The position numbers and the translations under genes are program-made. This document shows positions 15,931 through 23,694 of a stretch of DNA of 64,000 bases, one piece after another. Each line of letters begins with the position of its first letter. The stretch's first letter is position 1. Below the pieces are notes generated by a model that saw only the letters and a program-made list of their open reading frames with translations, had not been told where the DNA came from and did not search any database. The DNA is taken from contig CALWLT010000022.1 of NCBI GenBank assembly GCA_944381615.1, forward strand, positions 1-64,000, read 5' to 3'. This stretch comes from an uncultured Lachnospiraceae bacterium. Its GTDB lineage: Bacteria > Bacillota > Clostridia > Lachnospirales > Lachnospiraceae.

Positions 15931-17266
15931 GGACAGAACGGCGGTATTTGAGACGATTCCCGTGCGCCGGGCGGTCTGCATGCAGATCGTCCCCGCCGTG
16001 GCAAGCCAGATGATCGCGCTGGTCTATAATCTGGCGGATACGTATTTTGTGGGGCTGTTAAATGAACCGCATCAGACGGCGGCGATCACGGTGGCGTACC
16101 CGTCCTTCGTCATGCTGACGGCGATCTCCAATCTGTTCGGCGTGGGCGGCGCCAGCGCGCTTTCGCGGGCGCTGGGACGGCGGGATCCGGAGGCGGCGGG
16201 GCGGATTGCGGCTTTTTCATTCTGGGGCGGCCTGGCCAGCGCCCTGATCTTTTCACTGCTCTTTTTTGCGCTGGCGCGCCCGGTGCTGACCCTGTGCGGC
16301 GCGACCGGGGACACGTATGATACGGCGTTCGGCTATGCCATGTGGGTGGTGGTCATCGGCGGCCCGGCGACGATTCTGGGCACGCTGCTCGCCAATCTGG
16401 TGCGGGCGGAAGGAAGCGCGTCCAGCGCGTCCGCCGGGCTTTCCCTGGGCGGGATCCTGAATCTGATTCTGGATCCCTTTTTTGTGCTGCCGCAGTTTCT
16501 GGGCCTGGGAGCGGCAGGGGCCGGGATGGCGACTGCGCTTTCCAATCTGGCGGCGGTTTTGTATTTCCTGATTTATATAAGAAGAAAGAGAGGGCAGACG
16601 GTACTCCGTGCCGGCATTTCCATCCTTCCGGAAGCGGCGCGCCATGCGAAGGAAATCCTGTTTACCGGCTTTCCCTCGGCGGTGCAGTACGCGCTGACGG
16701 TCGTGGCTGTCGCGGCGCAGTCGCGGTTTGTCTCCCTCTATACGACGGAGGCGATGGCGGCGCTCGGCATCGTCAAAAAGCTGGATCAGCTGCCGCTCTA
16801 TTTTTCGATCGGGGTGGCGAACGGGCTTCTGCCGCTTCTGGCCTATAATTTTGCGTCGGGCAACCAGGAGAGGAGAAGAAAGGCGTTTTCGTTCGGCTGT
16901 GCGGTTTCGCTGTCGTTTGCCCTTTTCTGCCTGGTCTGCTATGAACTGTTCGCCCCGCAGCTGGCGGCGCTTTTTATCAGCGATCCGCTGACGATCGAGT
17001 ACGGGGCCGGATTCCTCAGACGGATGGTTACCGCAATGCCCATGATGTCGCTCTGTTATCCGATGATCCTGCAGTTTCAGGCCATGGGCCGGCTGAAGGA
17101 ATCGCTGATCTGCTCGGTGCTGCGAAAGGGTGTGCTGGACGTTCCGCTTCTGTTTATCATGAACGGTCTGTTCGGCCTTTACGGCTGCATGTGGGTGCAG
17201 CCGATCGTGGACGGAATTTCCCTTGTGGTGGCGGGAAGCTTCTACGCCCGTTTGCGGAAACGGTAG
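15917..17266 (+). CDS. MATE family multidrug/cation antiporter
   Basis: A 449-residue, 12-helix transporter of the MATE family (Na+- or H+-driven export of cationic drugs). The N-terminal half has IVPAVASQMIALVYNLADTYFVG and the GVGGASALSRALG segment typical of the bacterial DinF-like group. The start is the TTG at 15917 with GAAGGAG 9 nt upstream; no ATG lies near the N-terminus. The start region is the last of four tandem copies, three of which encode 13-residue leader peptides coupled to it. Confidence 0.9.
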   Translation: MRKAADRTAVFETIPVRRAVCMQIVPAVASQMIALVYNLADTYFVGLLNEPHQTAAITVAYPSFVMLTAISNLFGVGGASALSRALGRRDPEAAGRIAAFSFWGGLASALIFSLLFFALARPVLTLCGATGDTYDTAFGYAMWVVVIGGPATILGTLLANLVRAEGSASSASAGLSLGGILNLILDPFFVLPQFLGLGAAGAGMATALSNLAAVLYFLIYIRRKRGQTVLRAGISILPEAARHAKEILFTGFPSAVQYALTVVAVAAQSRFVSLYTTEAMAALGIVKKLDQLPLYFSIGVANGLLPLLAYNFASGNQERRRKAFSFGCAVSLSFALFCLVCYELFAPQLAALFISDPLTIEYGAGFLRRMVTAMPMMSLCYPMILQFQAMGRLKESLICSVLRKGVLDVPLLFIMNGLFGLYGCMWVQPIVDGISLVVAGSFYARLRKR

Positions 17267-17283
17267 GCGGGTCATTTCTTTTA

Positions 17284-17312
17284 CTCATATTTCAGCCTGT
17301 CCTTCATATATT
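17284..17312 (+). promoter_or_regulatory. SigE-type promoter of spoIIIA operon
   Basis: CTCATATT, a 13-nt gap, then CATATATT, close to the SigE pattern (-35 TCATATT, -10 CATACAAT). It lies 25 nt before the GTG of spoIIIAA, in agreement with mother-cell expression of this operon in Bacillus. Confidence 0.7.
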
Positions 17313-17337
17313 GGAGTAACGAAGGAGGGAGGACAGG

Positions 17338-18282
17338 GTGGAGAAACAGGAACTTTTATTTCAGATTTTTCCCAGACATATCAGAGAAGTACTTAAGACG
17401 CTCTGGCTGGAGCCGGAGGGACTGGAGGAGATCCGGCTGCGGGCCGGAGCGCCTCTTTTTTATTTTTACAAAAACCGGGAGTACGCGGCGGACGGGATCC
17501 GGATCAGCCGCGGGGACGTGGAGGAAACGCTGCAGTGCGCGGTCCGGTACTCGCTTTACGCGTATGAAGAGGAGCTGCGCCAGGGATTTCTGACCGTGCA
17601 GGGCGGGCACCGGATCGGGGTGGCGGGCCGCGTGGTGGCGGAAAACGGGAGAGTGCGCACCATCACGCCGGTTTCCAGCTTAAACGTCCGTTTTTCCCAC
17701 GAGATCGCGGGCTGTGCGGACGGCGTGCTGGATCTGGTCGCGGGCGGCGCGGAAGAAATAAAGAACACGCTGATTATTTCTCCGCCGCGCTGCGGGAAAA
17801 CGACGCTTCTTCGCGATCTGGTGCGCCAGCTCTCCAACGGGAGCCGGACGCGGCGGGGCCGGCGGGTCGGGCTGGTGGATGAGCGCTCGGAGATCGCGGC
17901 CTGTTTTCAGGGAGTGCCTCAGAATGACGTGGGGATCCGGACGGATGTACTGGACGCCTGTCCCAAGGCGGAGGGACTGATGATGCTGATCCGCTCCATG
18001 GCGCCGGAGATTGTCGCGGCGGACGAGATCGGGAGCACGCGCGATCTGGAGGCGCTGCGCTTCGCCATGCACTGCGGCTGCCGTATCCTGGCGACGGTAC
18101 ACGGGGAGTCGCTGGAGGACGTCCGGAGAAAGCCGGTGCTGTCGGCCATGCTGCGCGGGGCGATGTTCGAGCGGTGCCTGGTTCTGGGAAGAGATCGCGG
18201 GCCGGGGACGCTTTTGGGCGTGTTTGACGGAAAGGGAGAGCGGATGGATCTGCGGGAAAAGGGGGAGCGCTTATGTGGCTGA
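17338..18282 (+). CDS. spoIIIAA: stage III sporulation protein AA
   Basis: A 314-residue secretion-type ATPase, the cytoplasmic motor of the SpoIIIA-SpoIIQ channel that joins mother cell and forespore. Walker A is SPPRCGKTTLLRD at residues 148-160; VDERSEIAACFQG and ADEIGSTRDLEAL follow as the Walker B region. GTG start with AAGGAGGGAGG 8 nt upstream. First gene of an eight-gene operon; overlaps spoIIIAB by 10 nt. Confidence 0.96.
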   Translation: MEKQELLFQIFPRHIREVLKTLWLEPEGLEEIRLRAGAPLFYFYKNREYAADGIRISRGDVEETLQCAVRYSLYAYEEELRQGFLTVQGGHRIGVAGRVVAENGRVRTITPVSSLNVRFSHEIAGCADGVLDLVAGGAEEIKNTLIISPPRCGKTTLLRDLVRQLSNGSRTRRGRRVGLVDERSEIAACFQGVPQNDVGIRTDVLDACPKAEGLMMLIRSMAPEIVAADEIGSTRDLEALRFAMHCGCRILATVHGESLEDVRRKPVLSAMLRGAMFERCLVLGRDRGPGTLLGVFDGKGERMDLREKGERLCG

Positions 18283-18794
18283 GGCTTCTGGGCGCGTTTC
18301 TGGTCGTCGTCTCCTGCACGGGCCTCGGGATGGGCGCGGCCGCGCGCCTGAAGGAGCGGCGGCGTCTGCTGGAGACGATGAAGCGGATGGTCTCGCACCT
18401 GAAGGGAGAGATTCTCTATGCCAACGCCGCGCTGCCGGCCGCCCTTTCCCGGACGGGGAAGCGGGGGGAGGGCGTTCTGGCGGAATTTTTCTGCGCGGTG
18501 GCGGACTGTCTGGAGAGCGGGGCGGGAGAGACCTTTGCGCAGGTCTGGAGCCGGGAGGCAAAGCGCGTTCTGAGGCGGTGCCCGCTCAGCGCTGCGGGCC
18601 GGGAGGCGCTTCTGTCTTTCGGAAAGAATCTGGGGTATCTGGATCGGGAAATGCAGGAAAAAACCATTCAGTTTTATCTGGAAGAGCTGGATCTGGAGAT
18701 TGCGCGCCTGCGCGGGGAGGAACCGGAAAAAAGCCGCCTTTTTTTCAGCATGGGGATCCTGTCCGGCCTGTTTCTGACGGTAATCTTGCTGTAG
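18273..18794 (+). CDS. spoIIIAB: stage III sporulation protein AB
   Basis: A 173-residue membrane protein with an N-terminal helix and a C-terminal helix, resembling GspF-type platform proteins. It is expected to be the membrane base for the SpoIIIAA ATPase. The conserved end with SFGKNLGYLDREMQEKTI is present. GGGGGAG 6 nt before the ATG lies in the end of spoIIIAA, so translation is coupled. Confidence 0.94.
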   Translation: MWLRLLGAFLVVVSCTGLGMGAAARLKERRRLLETMKRMVSHLKGEILYANAALPAALSRTGKRGEGVLAEFFCAVADCLESGAGETFAQVWSREAKRVLRRCPLSAAGREALLSFGKNLGYLDREMQEKTIQFYLEELDLEIARLRGEEPEKSRLFFSMGILSGLFLTVILL

Positions 18795-18807
18795 GGGAGG
18801 AAAAGGG

Positions 18808-19002
18808 ATGGAAATAAACCTGATTTTCCGGATCGCGGCGGTGGGAATCCTGGTGTCCGTCCTGTGTCAGATCCTGAAGCACAGCGGGCGCGAGGAGCAG
18901 GCGTTTCTCACGAGCCTGGCGGGGCTTTTGCTGGTCCTGTTCTGGATGGTGCCGTATATTTACGAGTTGTTTGAGACGATGCGCGATCTGTTCGCCCTCT
19001 GA
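18808..19002 (+). CDS. spoIIIAC: stage III sporulation protein AC
   Basis: A 64-residue two-helix membrane protein of exact family length. It starts 13 nt after spoIIIAB, with GGGGAGG in the gap. Part of the SpoIIIA channel complex. Confidence 0.95.
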   Translation: MEINLIFRIAAVGILVSVLCQILKHSGREEQAFLTSLAGLLLVLFWMVPYIYELFETMRDLFAL

Positions 19003-19028
19003 GGGCGGCGGGAAGGGAGGGACAGGCG

Positions 19029-19415
19029 TTGTCGGTTATTGCGGCTTCGGTTCTCGGCCTGGCGGCGGTGCTTCTTGCCGTCCAGCTGAAAGGGAAGAGC
19101 GGGGAGTACGGGATTTATCTGGTCATGGCCGCCGGGTTCTGCCTGCTTTTTTACGGGACGGGGAAAATCCGGACGATTCTGGAGGCGGCGGCGCGGATCC
19201 GGGAGTATATCGGGATCCACCCGGTTTATCTGGAGACGCTGCTCAAAATGGCGGGGATCACGTACATTGCGGAATTTGCCTCTGGCATCTGCCGGGACGC
19301 CGGTTACGGGGCCATGGGGACGCAGATTGAAATCTTTGCCCGGCTCTCGATCCTGGGAGTCAGTATGCCGGTGCTGCTGGCGCTCCTGGAGACGCTGCGG
19401 CGGTTCCTGTCCTGA
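19029..19415 (+). CDS. spoIIIAD: stage III sporulation protein AD
   Basis: A 128-residue membrane protein with about four helices and the conserved GMEIFARLSILGVSMP-like segment (here TQIEIFARLSILGVSMPV). The start is TTG, with GGGAGGG 8 nt upstream and no better codon nearby. Partner of SpoIIIAC in the channel. Confidence 0.94.
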   Translation: MSVIAASVLGLAAVLLAVQLKGKSGEYGIYLVMAAGFCLLFYGTGKIRTILEAAARIREYIGIHPVYLETLLKMAGITYIAEFASGICRDAGYGAMGTQIEIFARLSILGVSMPVLLALLETLRRFLS

Positions 19416-19433
19416 CGGAAGGGAGGGAGAACG

Positions 19434-20822
19434 GTGCGGACAATGGGGCTGCGAAGGCCGGGAAGGCGGGCGCTTTTTCTGCTCTTTTTGCTTTTGTCTG
19501 GCATCCTGCCGGCCGGAAAGGCGCAGGCGGGTTTCCGGGAAGCGGAACCCGGATGGGAGACAGTGGGGACGGACTTTCGGGAAGCGGAATCCGGATGGGA
19601 GGCAGTGGGGAAGGGTTTCCGGGAAGCGGAACCCGGATGGGAGGCAGTGGGGACGGGTTTCCGGGAAGCGGAACCCGGATGGGAGACAGAGGAAACGGAG
19701 GTTTGGGATGAGGAAGTCGGATGGGAAGCGGCCGGGGACGACCCGGCGTGGCAGGAGGGGCGAGCGCTTCTGGACAGCCTGGATCTGAGCGGGATCGAGA
19801 CGTTTCTGGCCGCCTCCGGAGCAGAGGGGGAGCCGATCTCCTTCCGGCTGCTTCTGGAGGAGCTTGTTTCAGGGGATTACGAGACGGCGCTCCTTGCCTG
19901 CCTGCGTTCCGTAAAGGACAGCCTGTTTGCGGAGGCGGGGGAAAACGGGAGGCGGATGGCGCAGATCATTCTTCTGGGGTTGGCCGGGGCGCTGTTTACC
20001 GGTTTTGCCGGCGTGTTTTCCAGCGGGCAGGGCGCGCAGGCCGGATTTTATGTGACGTATCTGCTGATTTTTACGCTTCTGGCCTCCTGCTTTCTGAGCG
20101 GGGCGCAGACCGCGGCGGAGGTCATCGGCCGCGTGCTGGACTGGATGCGCGCGCTGATTCCGGCCTTCTTTCTGGCCGTCTCCTTTTCGGGCGGGAACGT
20201 GGCTTCGGCCGCCGGCTGCAGCTGGACGCTGTTTTCGGTCAGCCTGTCTCAGTGGGCGTTTCTGTCGCTGTTTCTGCCGCTCGTCCGGGTGTATGTGCTG
20301 ATTTCGCTGGCCGGCCATCTGCTGCCGGAGGAACGCTTTTCCCGGCTGGCGGAGCTTCTGGAGCAGGCGGTGCGCTGGGGGCTTCGGGCCATTCTGGGGG
20401 CTGTGCTGGGATTTCACATGCTGCAGGGGATGATTGCCCCGTACGCCGACGCGCTGAAAAACACGTCGCTCAGGCGGGCGGTTGGCCTGATCCCAGGCAT
20501 CGGCGAGGGCGCGTCGGCCATCTCGCAGATCGTGATGGGGACCGGCGTCCTGCTGAAGAACGCGGTGGGGGCCGGAGCGGTCATTGTCCTGGCCGTGCTT
20601 TCCGCCATTCCCCTCCTGAAGCTGTTTCTGCTGTATCTTGGCTGCCAGGCCTGCGCCGCCGTTTTGCAGCCGGTGTGCGACCGGCGTCTGATCGCCTGCC
20701 TGGGCGCGGCGGGAACGGGCTTTCGCCTGCTGGTTTCGGTTACGGGCGCGGCCGTCCTTTTGTTTTCGCTTTCCCTGGCCGTCGTCTGCCTGAGCACCAA
20801 CGCGCCGTATTTTTCAGGTTAG
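19434..20822 (+). CDS. spoIIIAE: stage III sporulation protein AE with repeat insertion
   Basis: A 462-residue polytopic protein; homologues are usually near 390-400. The first ~32 residues form a signal peptide. Residues 34-89 are four 14-residue repeats (FREAEPGWEAVGTG type) absent from normal SpoIIIAE, followed by the usual lumenal segment and about seven helices from residue ~180. It is a structural part of the SpoIIIA channel. GTG start with GGGAGGG 6 nt upstream. The acidic repeats would sit outside the membrane, in the intermembrane space. Confidence 0.94.
   Translation: MRTMGLRRPGRRALFLLFLLLSGILPAGKAQAGFREAEPGWETVGTDFREAESGWEAVGKGFREAEPGWEAVGTGFREAEPGWETEETEVWDEEVGWEAAGDDPAWQEGRALLDSLDLSGIETFLAASGAEGEPISFRLLLEELVSGDYETALLACLRSVKDSLFAEAGENGRRMAQIILLGLAGALFTGFAGVFSSGQGAQAGFYVTYLLIFTLLASCFLSGAQTAAEVIGRVLDWMRALIPAFFLAVSFSGGNVASAAGCSWTLFSVSLSQWAFLSLFLPLVRVYVLISLAGHLLPEERFSRLAELLEQAVRWGLRAILGAVLGFHMLQGMIAPYADALKNTSLRRAVGLIPGIGEGASAISQIVMGTGVLLKNAVGAGAVIVLAVLSAIPLLKLFLLYLGCQACAAVLQPVCDRRLIACLGAAGTGFRLLVSVTGAAVLLFSLSLAVVCLSTNAPYFSG
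19533..19700 (+). repeat. 42-bp tandem repeat inside spoIIIAE, four copies
   Basis: Four in-frame units of 42 bp starting at 19533, 19575, 19617 and 19659. The DNA is nearly identical between copies (TTTCCGGGAAGCGGAACCCG core), so the expansion is recent. Confidence 0.9.
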
Positions 20823-20835
20823 GGGGAGAGAACGG

Positions 20836-21576
20836 ATGGAGGCGATGTATCGGTGGGTGGGAAATCTGGTCGGCTATCTGATTTTTACCGCCGTCCTGTT
20901 TGAGATTCTGCCGTCCAGAAAATATGAAAAATATCTGCGTCTGTTTGCCGGCTGTATCCTGATTCTTCTGATCCTGCAGCCGTTTACGGAAAGCCTGCGC
21001 CTGGAGGAGAGCCTAAGCAGCCTGTTTCAGTCGTATTCGTTCGAGGCTGAGGCAGGGGAACTGCGGGCGCAGCTGGACGGGGCGCAGCAGGAACGCCTGG
21101 CGCGGCTGATGGATGGGTATGAGGAGGCGGCGGCGCAGGAGGCGGTCCGGATGGCGCGGGAGGCGGGCTTTGAGGCGGCGGACGCCAAAGTCTGGCTGGA
21201 GCGGGACGAGAAAAGCGCTTCCTTTGCCCGGGTCAGGGGAATCTCTCTGACGCTGGGGAAGGAACCGGATCAGGAGCCGGGAGCGGCCGAACCTTCCGGG
21301 GCGGCCGAACCTCCCGGGACGGCCGGGGCCTCCCAAACGGCCGGGACGCGCGGTAAAGGAGCAATCCGGATCGATCCGGTCGCGATCGGAGACGCGAATC
21401 CGGCGCGCACAGGCGGAGACGGGCAGGCACAGCAGCCGGCCGCAGCCCCGGCCCGGGCAGCTCCGGACGGGCGGGTACGGGAGCTTAAGAAACGTCTGGC
21501 GGTCTATTATCAGGTGGAGGAAGGACATGTGGAAATTCGGATGGAAGATGGATCGGGACTGGATCCGAGCCAATGA
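20836..21576 (+). CDS. spoIIIAF: stage III sporulation protein AF
   Basis: A 246-residue protein with two N-terminal helices, the family motif FEILPSRKYEKYLRLFAGCILILLI (residues ~18-42) and a soluble domain. A Pro/Ala/Glu-rich linker (about 150-170) contains several GAAEPPG-like units. AGGGGGA lies 9 nt before the ATG. The 3' end overlaps spoIIIAG by 50 nt. Confidence 0.92.
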   Translation: MEAMYRWVGNLVGYLIFTAVLFEILPSRKYEKYLRLFAGCILILLILQPFTESLRLEESLSSLFQSYSFEAEAGELRAQLDGAQQERLARLMDGYEEAAAQEAVRMAREAGFEAADAKVWLERDEKSASFARVRGISLTLGKEPDQEPGAAEPSGAAEPPGTAGASQTAGTRGKGAIRIDPVAIGDANPARTGGDGQAQQPAAAPARAAPDGRVRELKKRLAVYYQVEEGHVEIRMEDGSGLDPSQ

Positions 21577-22162
21577 AAAATGGCTGATTCTCCTGCTGGG
21601 CGGGCTGATTTTTCTGCTTGCCGTCTTTCCGGCCGGGGAACCGGCGCGCGGGCAGGCGGGCGGCGCGGCGGATGAAACGGGCAGGGCCGGAGCAGCGTAT
21701 GAGAAACGTTCGGATCGGCAGGGCGGCGCGGCGGGAAGAACGGGGGATACGGAGAAGGAGCTGCGGGCCTATGAGCGGGAGATGGAGGAGCGGGTCAGAG
21801 AGCTTTTGCGCCATGTGGAAGGCGTGGGCGAGGTGGACGTGATGATCACGCTGTATTCCTCGGCGCAGAAGGTCCTCTATACGGATGAGGAAAAGAGCCG
21901 GCAGGAGATCCAGGAGACGGACAGCGCCGGCGGGACGCGAAAACAGATGCAGGAGGAAGTCCGCAAGGATGCGCTTCTTGCGGGACAGAGCGGGGCCGGG
22001 GAACCGGTAATCGAGATGGAGCTGGAACCGGAGATCGCCGGGATCGTGATCAGCGCCGGGGGCGGCGAGAGCGCCGCAGTGCAGGCGGAAATTTCCGCGG
22101 CGATGGAAGCATTATTCGGCTTGCCCGCACATAAAATAAAAGTATTAAAGCGGGTGGAGTAA
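21527..22162 (+). CDS. spoIIIAG: stage III sporulation protein AG
   Basis: A 211-residue protein with one N-terminal membrane helix (residues ~18-38), a linker, then a ring-building domain (EGVGEVDVMITLYSS onward) that forms the large lumenal ring of the SpoIIIA channel. The start lies within spoIIIAF, with GGAGGAAGG 5 nt upstream. The C-terminal AHKIKVLKR is typical. Confidence 0.93.
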   Translation: MWKFGWKMDRDWIRANEKWLILLLGGLIFLLAVFPAGEPARGQAGGAADETGRAGAAYEKRSDRQGGAAGRTGDTEKELRAYEREMEERVRELLRHVEGVGEVDVMITLYSSAQKVLYTDEEKSRQEIQETDSAGGTRKQMQEEVRKDALLAGQSGAGEPVIEMELEPEIAGIVISAGGGESAAVQAEISAAMEALFGLPAHKIKVLKRVE

Positions 22163-22177
22163 AGGAGTATGCAGGAA

Positions 22178-22855
22178 ATGAAAATGAAACGGGTTTTCAG
22201 AAGAAATCAGATCATTATTACCACGCTTGCCATCATGATCGCGGCGGCCGGGTACCTGAATTATTCCGGAAAACAGGAGCTGGCCGGCGCGGATGTGTAT
22301 GAGGCCGGTTCCACGGATCTCTCCGAGGAAGAGATTCTGGCTGAAAACCAGGCCGTTTCCGGCGAGGCCGGCGAAGCAAACTATCAGGAGATTGCCAGTC
22401 TGGATGATCCGCAGGAGGGAGAGCTTCCGGCGGCGGCCGGGGAAGAACCCCAGATCGACAGCCCGGGCGAAGCGGTCCTCACGGGCGGAACCAGCGTGAC
22501 GGAATACATAGCGGGCGTGCAGCTGAGCCGGGAGCAGATCCGGGCCAAAAACCGGGAGACGTTGAACGAAATTATCAATAATGAAAGCCTCGACGAGGCG
22601 TCGAAGGCCGCCGCGGTGCAGAGCATGATCGATCTGACGGATATCGCCGAGAAGGAAAATGCGGCGGAGACGCTTCTGATGGCCAAGGGCTTTGCCGATC
22701 CGGTCGTCAGCATCTCGGAGGGGAAGGCGGACGTCGTCGTCAACGCCGCCTCGATCACGGATCCGCAGCGCGCCCAGATTGAGGATATCGTGAAGCGCAA
22801 GACGCAGATCCCGGCGGAAAACATCGTGATTTCGCTGCTGAATCTTCAGGAATAG
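22178..22855 (+). CDS. spoIIIAH: stage III sporulation protein AH
   Basis: A 225-residue bitopic protein. An N-terminal helix (about 9-27) is followed by an acidic linker and the conserved EscJ/PilO-like domain (NRETLNEIINNESL, then ATLLMAKGFADPVV-type segment, here ETLLMAKGFADPVVSI). It binds forespore SpoIIQ across the intermembrane space. Start 22178 is preferred because AAAGGAG is 10 nt upstream; ATG 22169 is only 1 nt from that site. Last gene of the operon. Confidence 0.93.
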   Translation: MKMKRVFRRNQIIITTLAIMIAAAGYLNYSGKQELAGADVYEAGSTDLSEEEILAENQAVSGEAGEANYQEIASLDDPQEGELPAAAGEEPQIDSPGEAVLTGGTSVTEYIAGVQLSREQIRAKNRETLNEIINNESLDEASKAAAVQSMIDLTDIAEKENAAETLLMAKGFADPVVSISEGKADVVVNAASITDPQRAQIEDIVKRKTQIPAENIVISLLNLQE

Positions 22856-22858
22856 CCT

Positions 22859-22886
22859 TTGCAAAGGCCCTGCTTTCTGTTATAAT
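22859..22886 (+). promoter_or_regulatory. promoter of Asp23/Gls24 gene
   Basis: TTGCAA, 16-nt spacer, TATAAT, 33 nt before the GTG. It separates this gene from the sporulation operon. Confidence 0.7.
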
Positions 22887-22918
22887 CAGGCTATGGAAGC
22901 AGACAGGAGGGATCAGAG

Positions 22919-23308
22919 GTGTCAAAAGAAGCAGCGGATCGCATGGCGCAGAACCGGGAAGAGACGGAGCCGGTGGGAGAGGTTCAGATTGCCGACGAGG
23001 TGGTGGCGATCATCGCCGGCCTGGCGGCTACGGAAGTGGACGGCGTCTACTCCATGGCGGGCAATATTACCAACGAGCTGGTAGGAAAGCTGGGGATGAA
23101 GAACCTGAGCAAGGGCGTGAAGATTGCGGTGACAGAGGATCACGTGTGCGTGGATCTGTCCCTGAATATCCGCTACGGCTACAGCATTCCCGACGTCAGC
23201 GCCAGCGTGCAGGAGAAGGTCAGGACCGCGATCGAGACGATGACGGGGCTGATTGTCCTGGAGGTCAATGTAAAGATTGCCGGCGTCGCCATGGACGGCG
23301 CCCGGTAG
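22919..23308 (+). CDS. Asp23/Gls24 family envelope stress protein
   Basis: A 129-residue protein with the Asp23/Gls24 pattern: VQIADEVVAIIAGLAATEVDGV, then SKGVKIAVTEDHVCVDLSLNIRYG and a C-terminal VLEVNVKIAGVAM. Such proteins line the inner membrane or respond to envelope stress. The start is a GTG with GGAGGG 8 nt upstream. Probably the YqhY-type member, which in Firmicutes often lies between the spoIIIA and fatty acid or nusB genes. Confidence 0.9.
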   Translation: MSKEAADRMAQNREETEPVGEVQIADEVVAIIAGLAATEVDGVYSMAGNITNELVGKLGMKNLSKGVKIAVTEDHVCVDLSLNIRYGYSIPDVSASVQEKVRTAIETMTGLIVLEVNVKIAGVAMDGAR

Positions 23309-23322
23309 GAAAAGCGGAACAG

Positions 23323-23356
23323 AAAGGGGTGCGGACAGGCGGTCCGCGCCCTTTTT
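23323..23356 (+). terminator. terminator after Asp23/Gls24 gene
   Basis: AAAGGGGTGCGGAC and GTCCGCGCCCTTT form a GC-rich stem with one mismatch, followed by T's. Confidence 0.88.
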
Positions 23357-23418
23357 AAAGCATTTCCGGAAAGAAATGTTAAGGAATCGAAAAGAGACGG
23401 CAAAAGAAGTTTTTTTCC

Positions 23419-23447
23419 TTGACGATCGGGAAATCCTATGATAAGAT
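23419..23447 (+). promoter_or_regulatory. promoter of riboswitch-oadB transcript
   Basis: TTGACG, 17-nt spacer, TAAGAT, ending 9 nt before the aptamer. Confidence 0.75.
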
Positions 23448-23456
23448 GTAGCCGTT

Positions 23457-23548
23457 AAAAGGGAGTAGTTGCTACATGTAATCAACATCACTGGGGATGA
23501 CCCGTGGTTACATGCCGTATGCAGACAACGCTACGGAACAAGACTTTT
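23457..23548 (+). promoter_or_regulatory. yybP-ykoY-type (Mn2+) riboswitch aptamer
   Basis: The leader shows the conserved blocks of the yybP-ykoY class in order: AAAAGGGAGTAG (5' side of P1 and its loop), ACATCACTGGGG...CCCGTGG, TTACATGCCG and ACAAGACTTTT (3' side). P1 pairs AAAAG with CTTTT; inner stems CATGTAA/TTACATG and CCGTA/TACGG also form. Its 3' strand is shared with the terminator at 23541, the normal layout of a transcription-control switch. Known members sense Mn2+ and turn genes on. Here the gene below is a Na+ pump subunit, which is unusual. Confidence 0.8.
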
Positions 23549-23585
23549 GGCATATGGACTGGAGCTATGCCGAGAGTCTTTTTTT
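23541..23585 (+). terminator. riboswitch expression-platform terminator
   Basis: AGACTTTTGGCATA pairs over 14 bp (two G:U) with TATGCCGAGAGTCT, followed by seven or more T. The 5' arm overlaps the aptamer P1 strand, so aptamer folding and termination exclude each other. Confidence 0.85.
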
Positions 23586-23694
23586 GTGGGATTCGCCCGG
23601 ACGGGAATGGAGAAAAACGGGCTTTTTTCGTCTGTCTGCCGACTGCCTATCCCCTGTCAGAAACCTGTAAAAGGAAATCGAAGGAGGAATTTTC

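Noticed and set aside
19533..19700. 42-bp repeat as a CRISPR or mobile repeat
   Set aside because: In frame inside spoIIIAE, no spacers; an internal coding expansion.
23457..23548. TPP, SAM or T-box leader before oadB
   Set aside because: None of their conserved cores is present; the GGGAGTAG...CAAGAC frame fits the yybP-ykoY class only.
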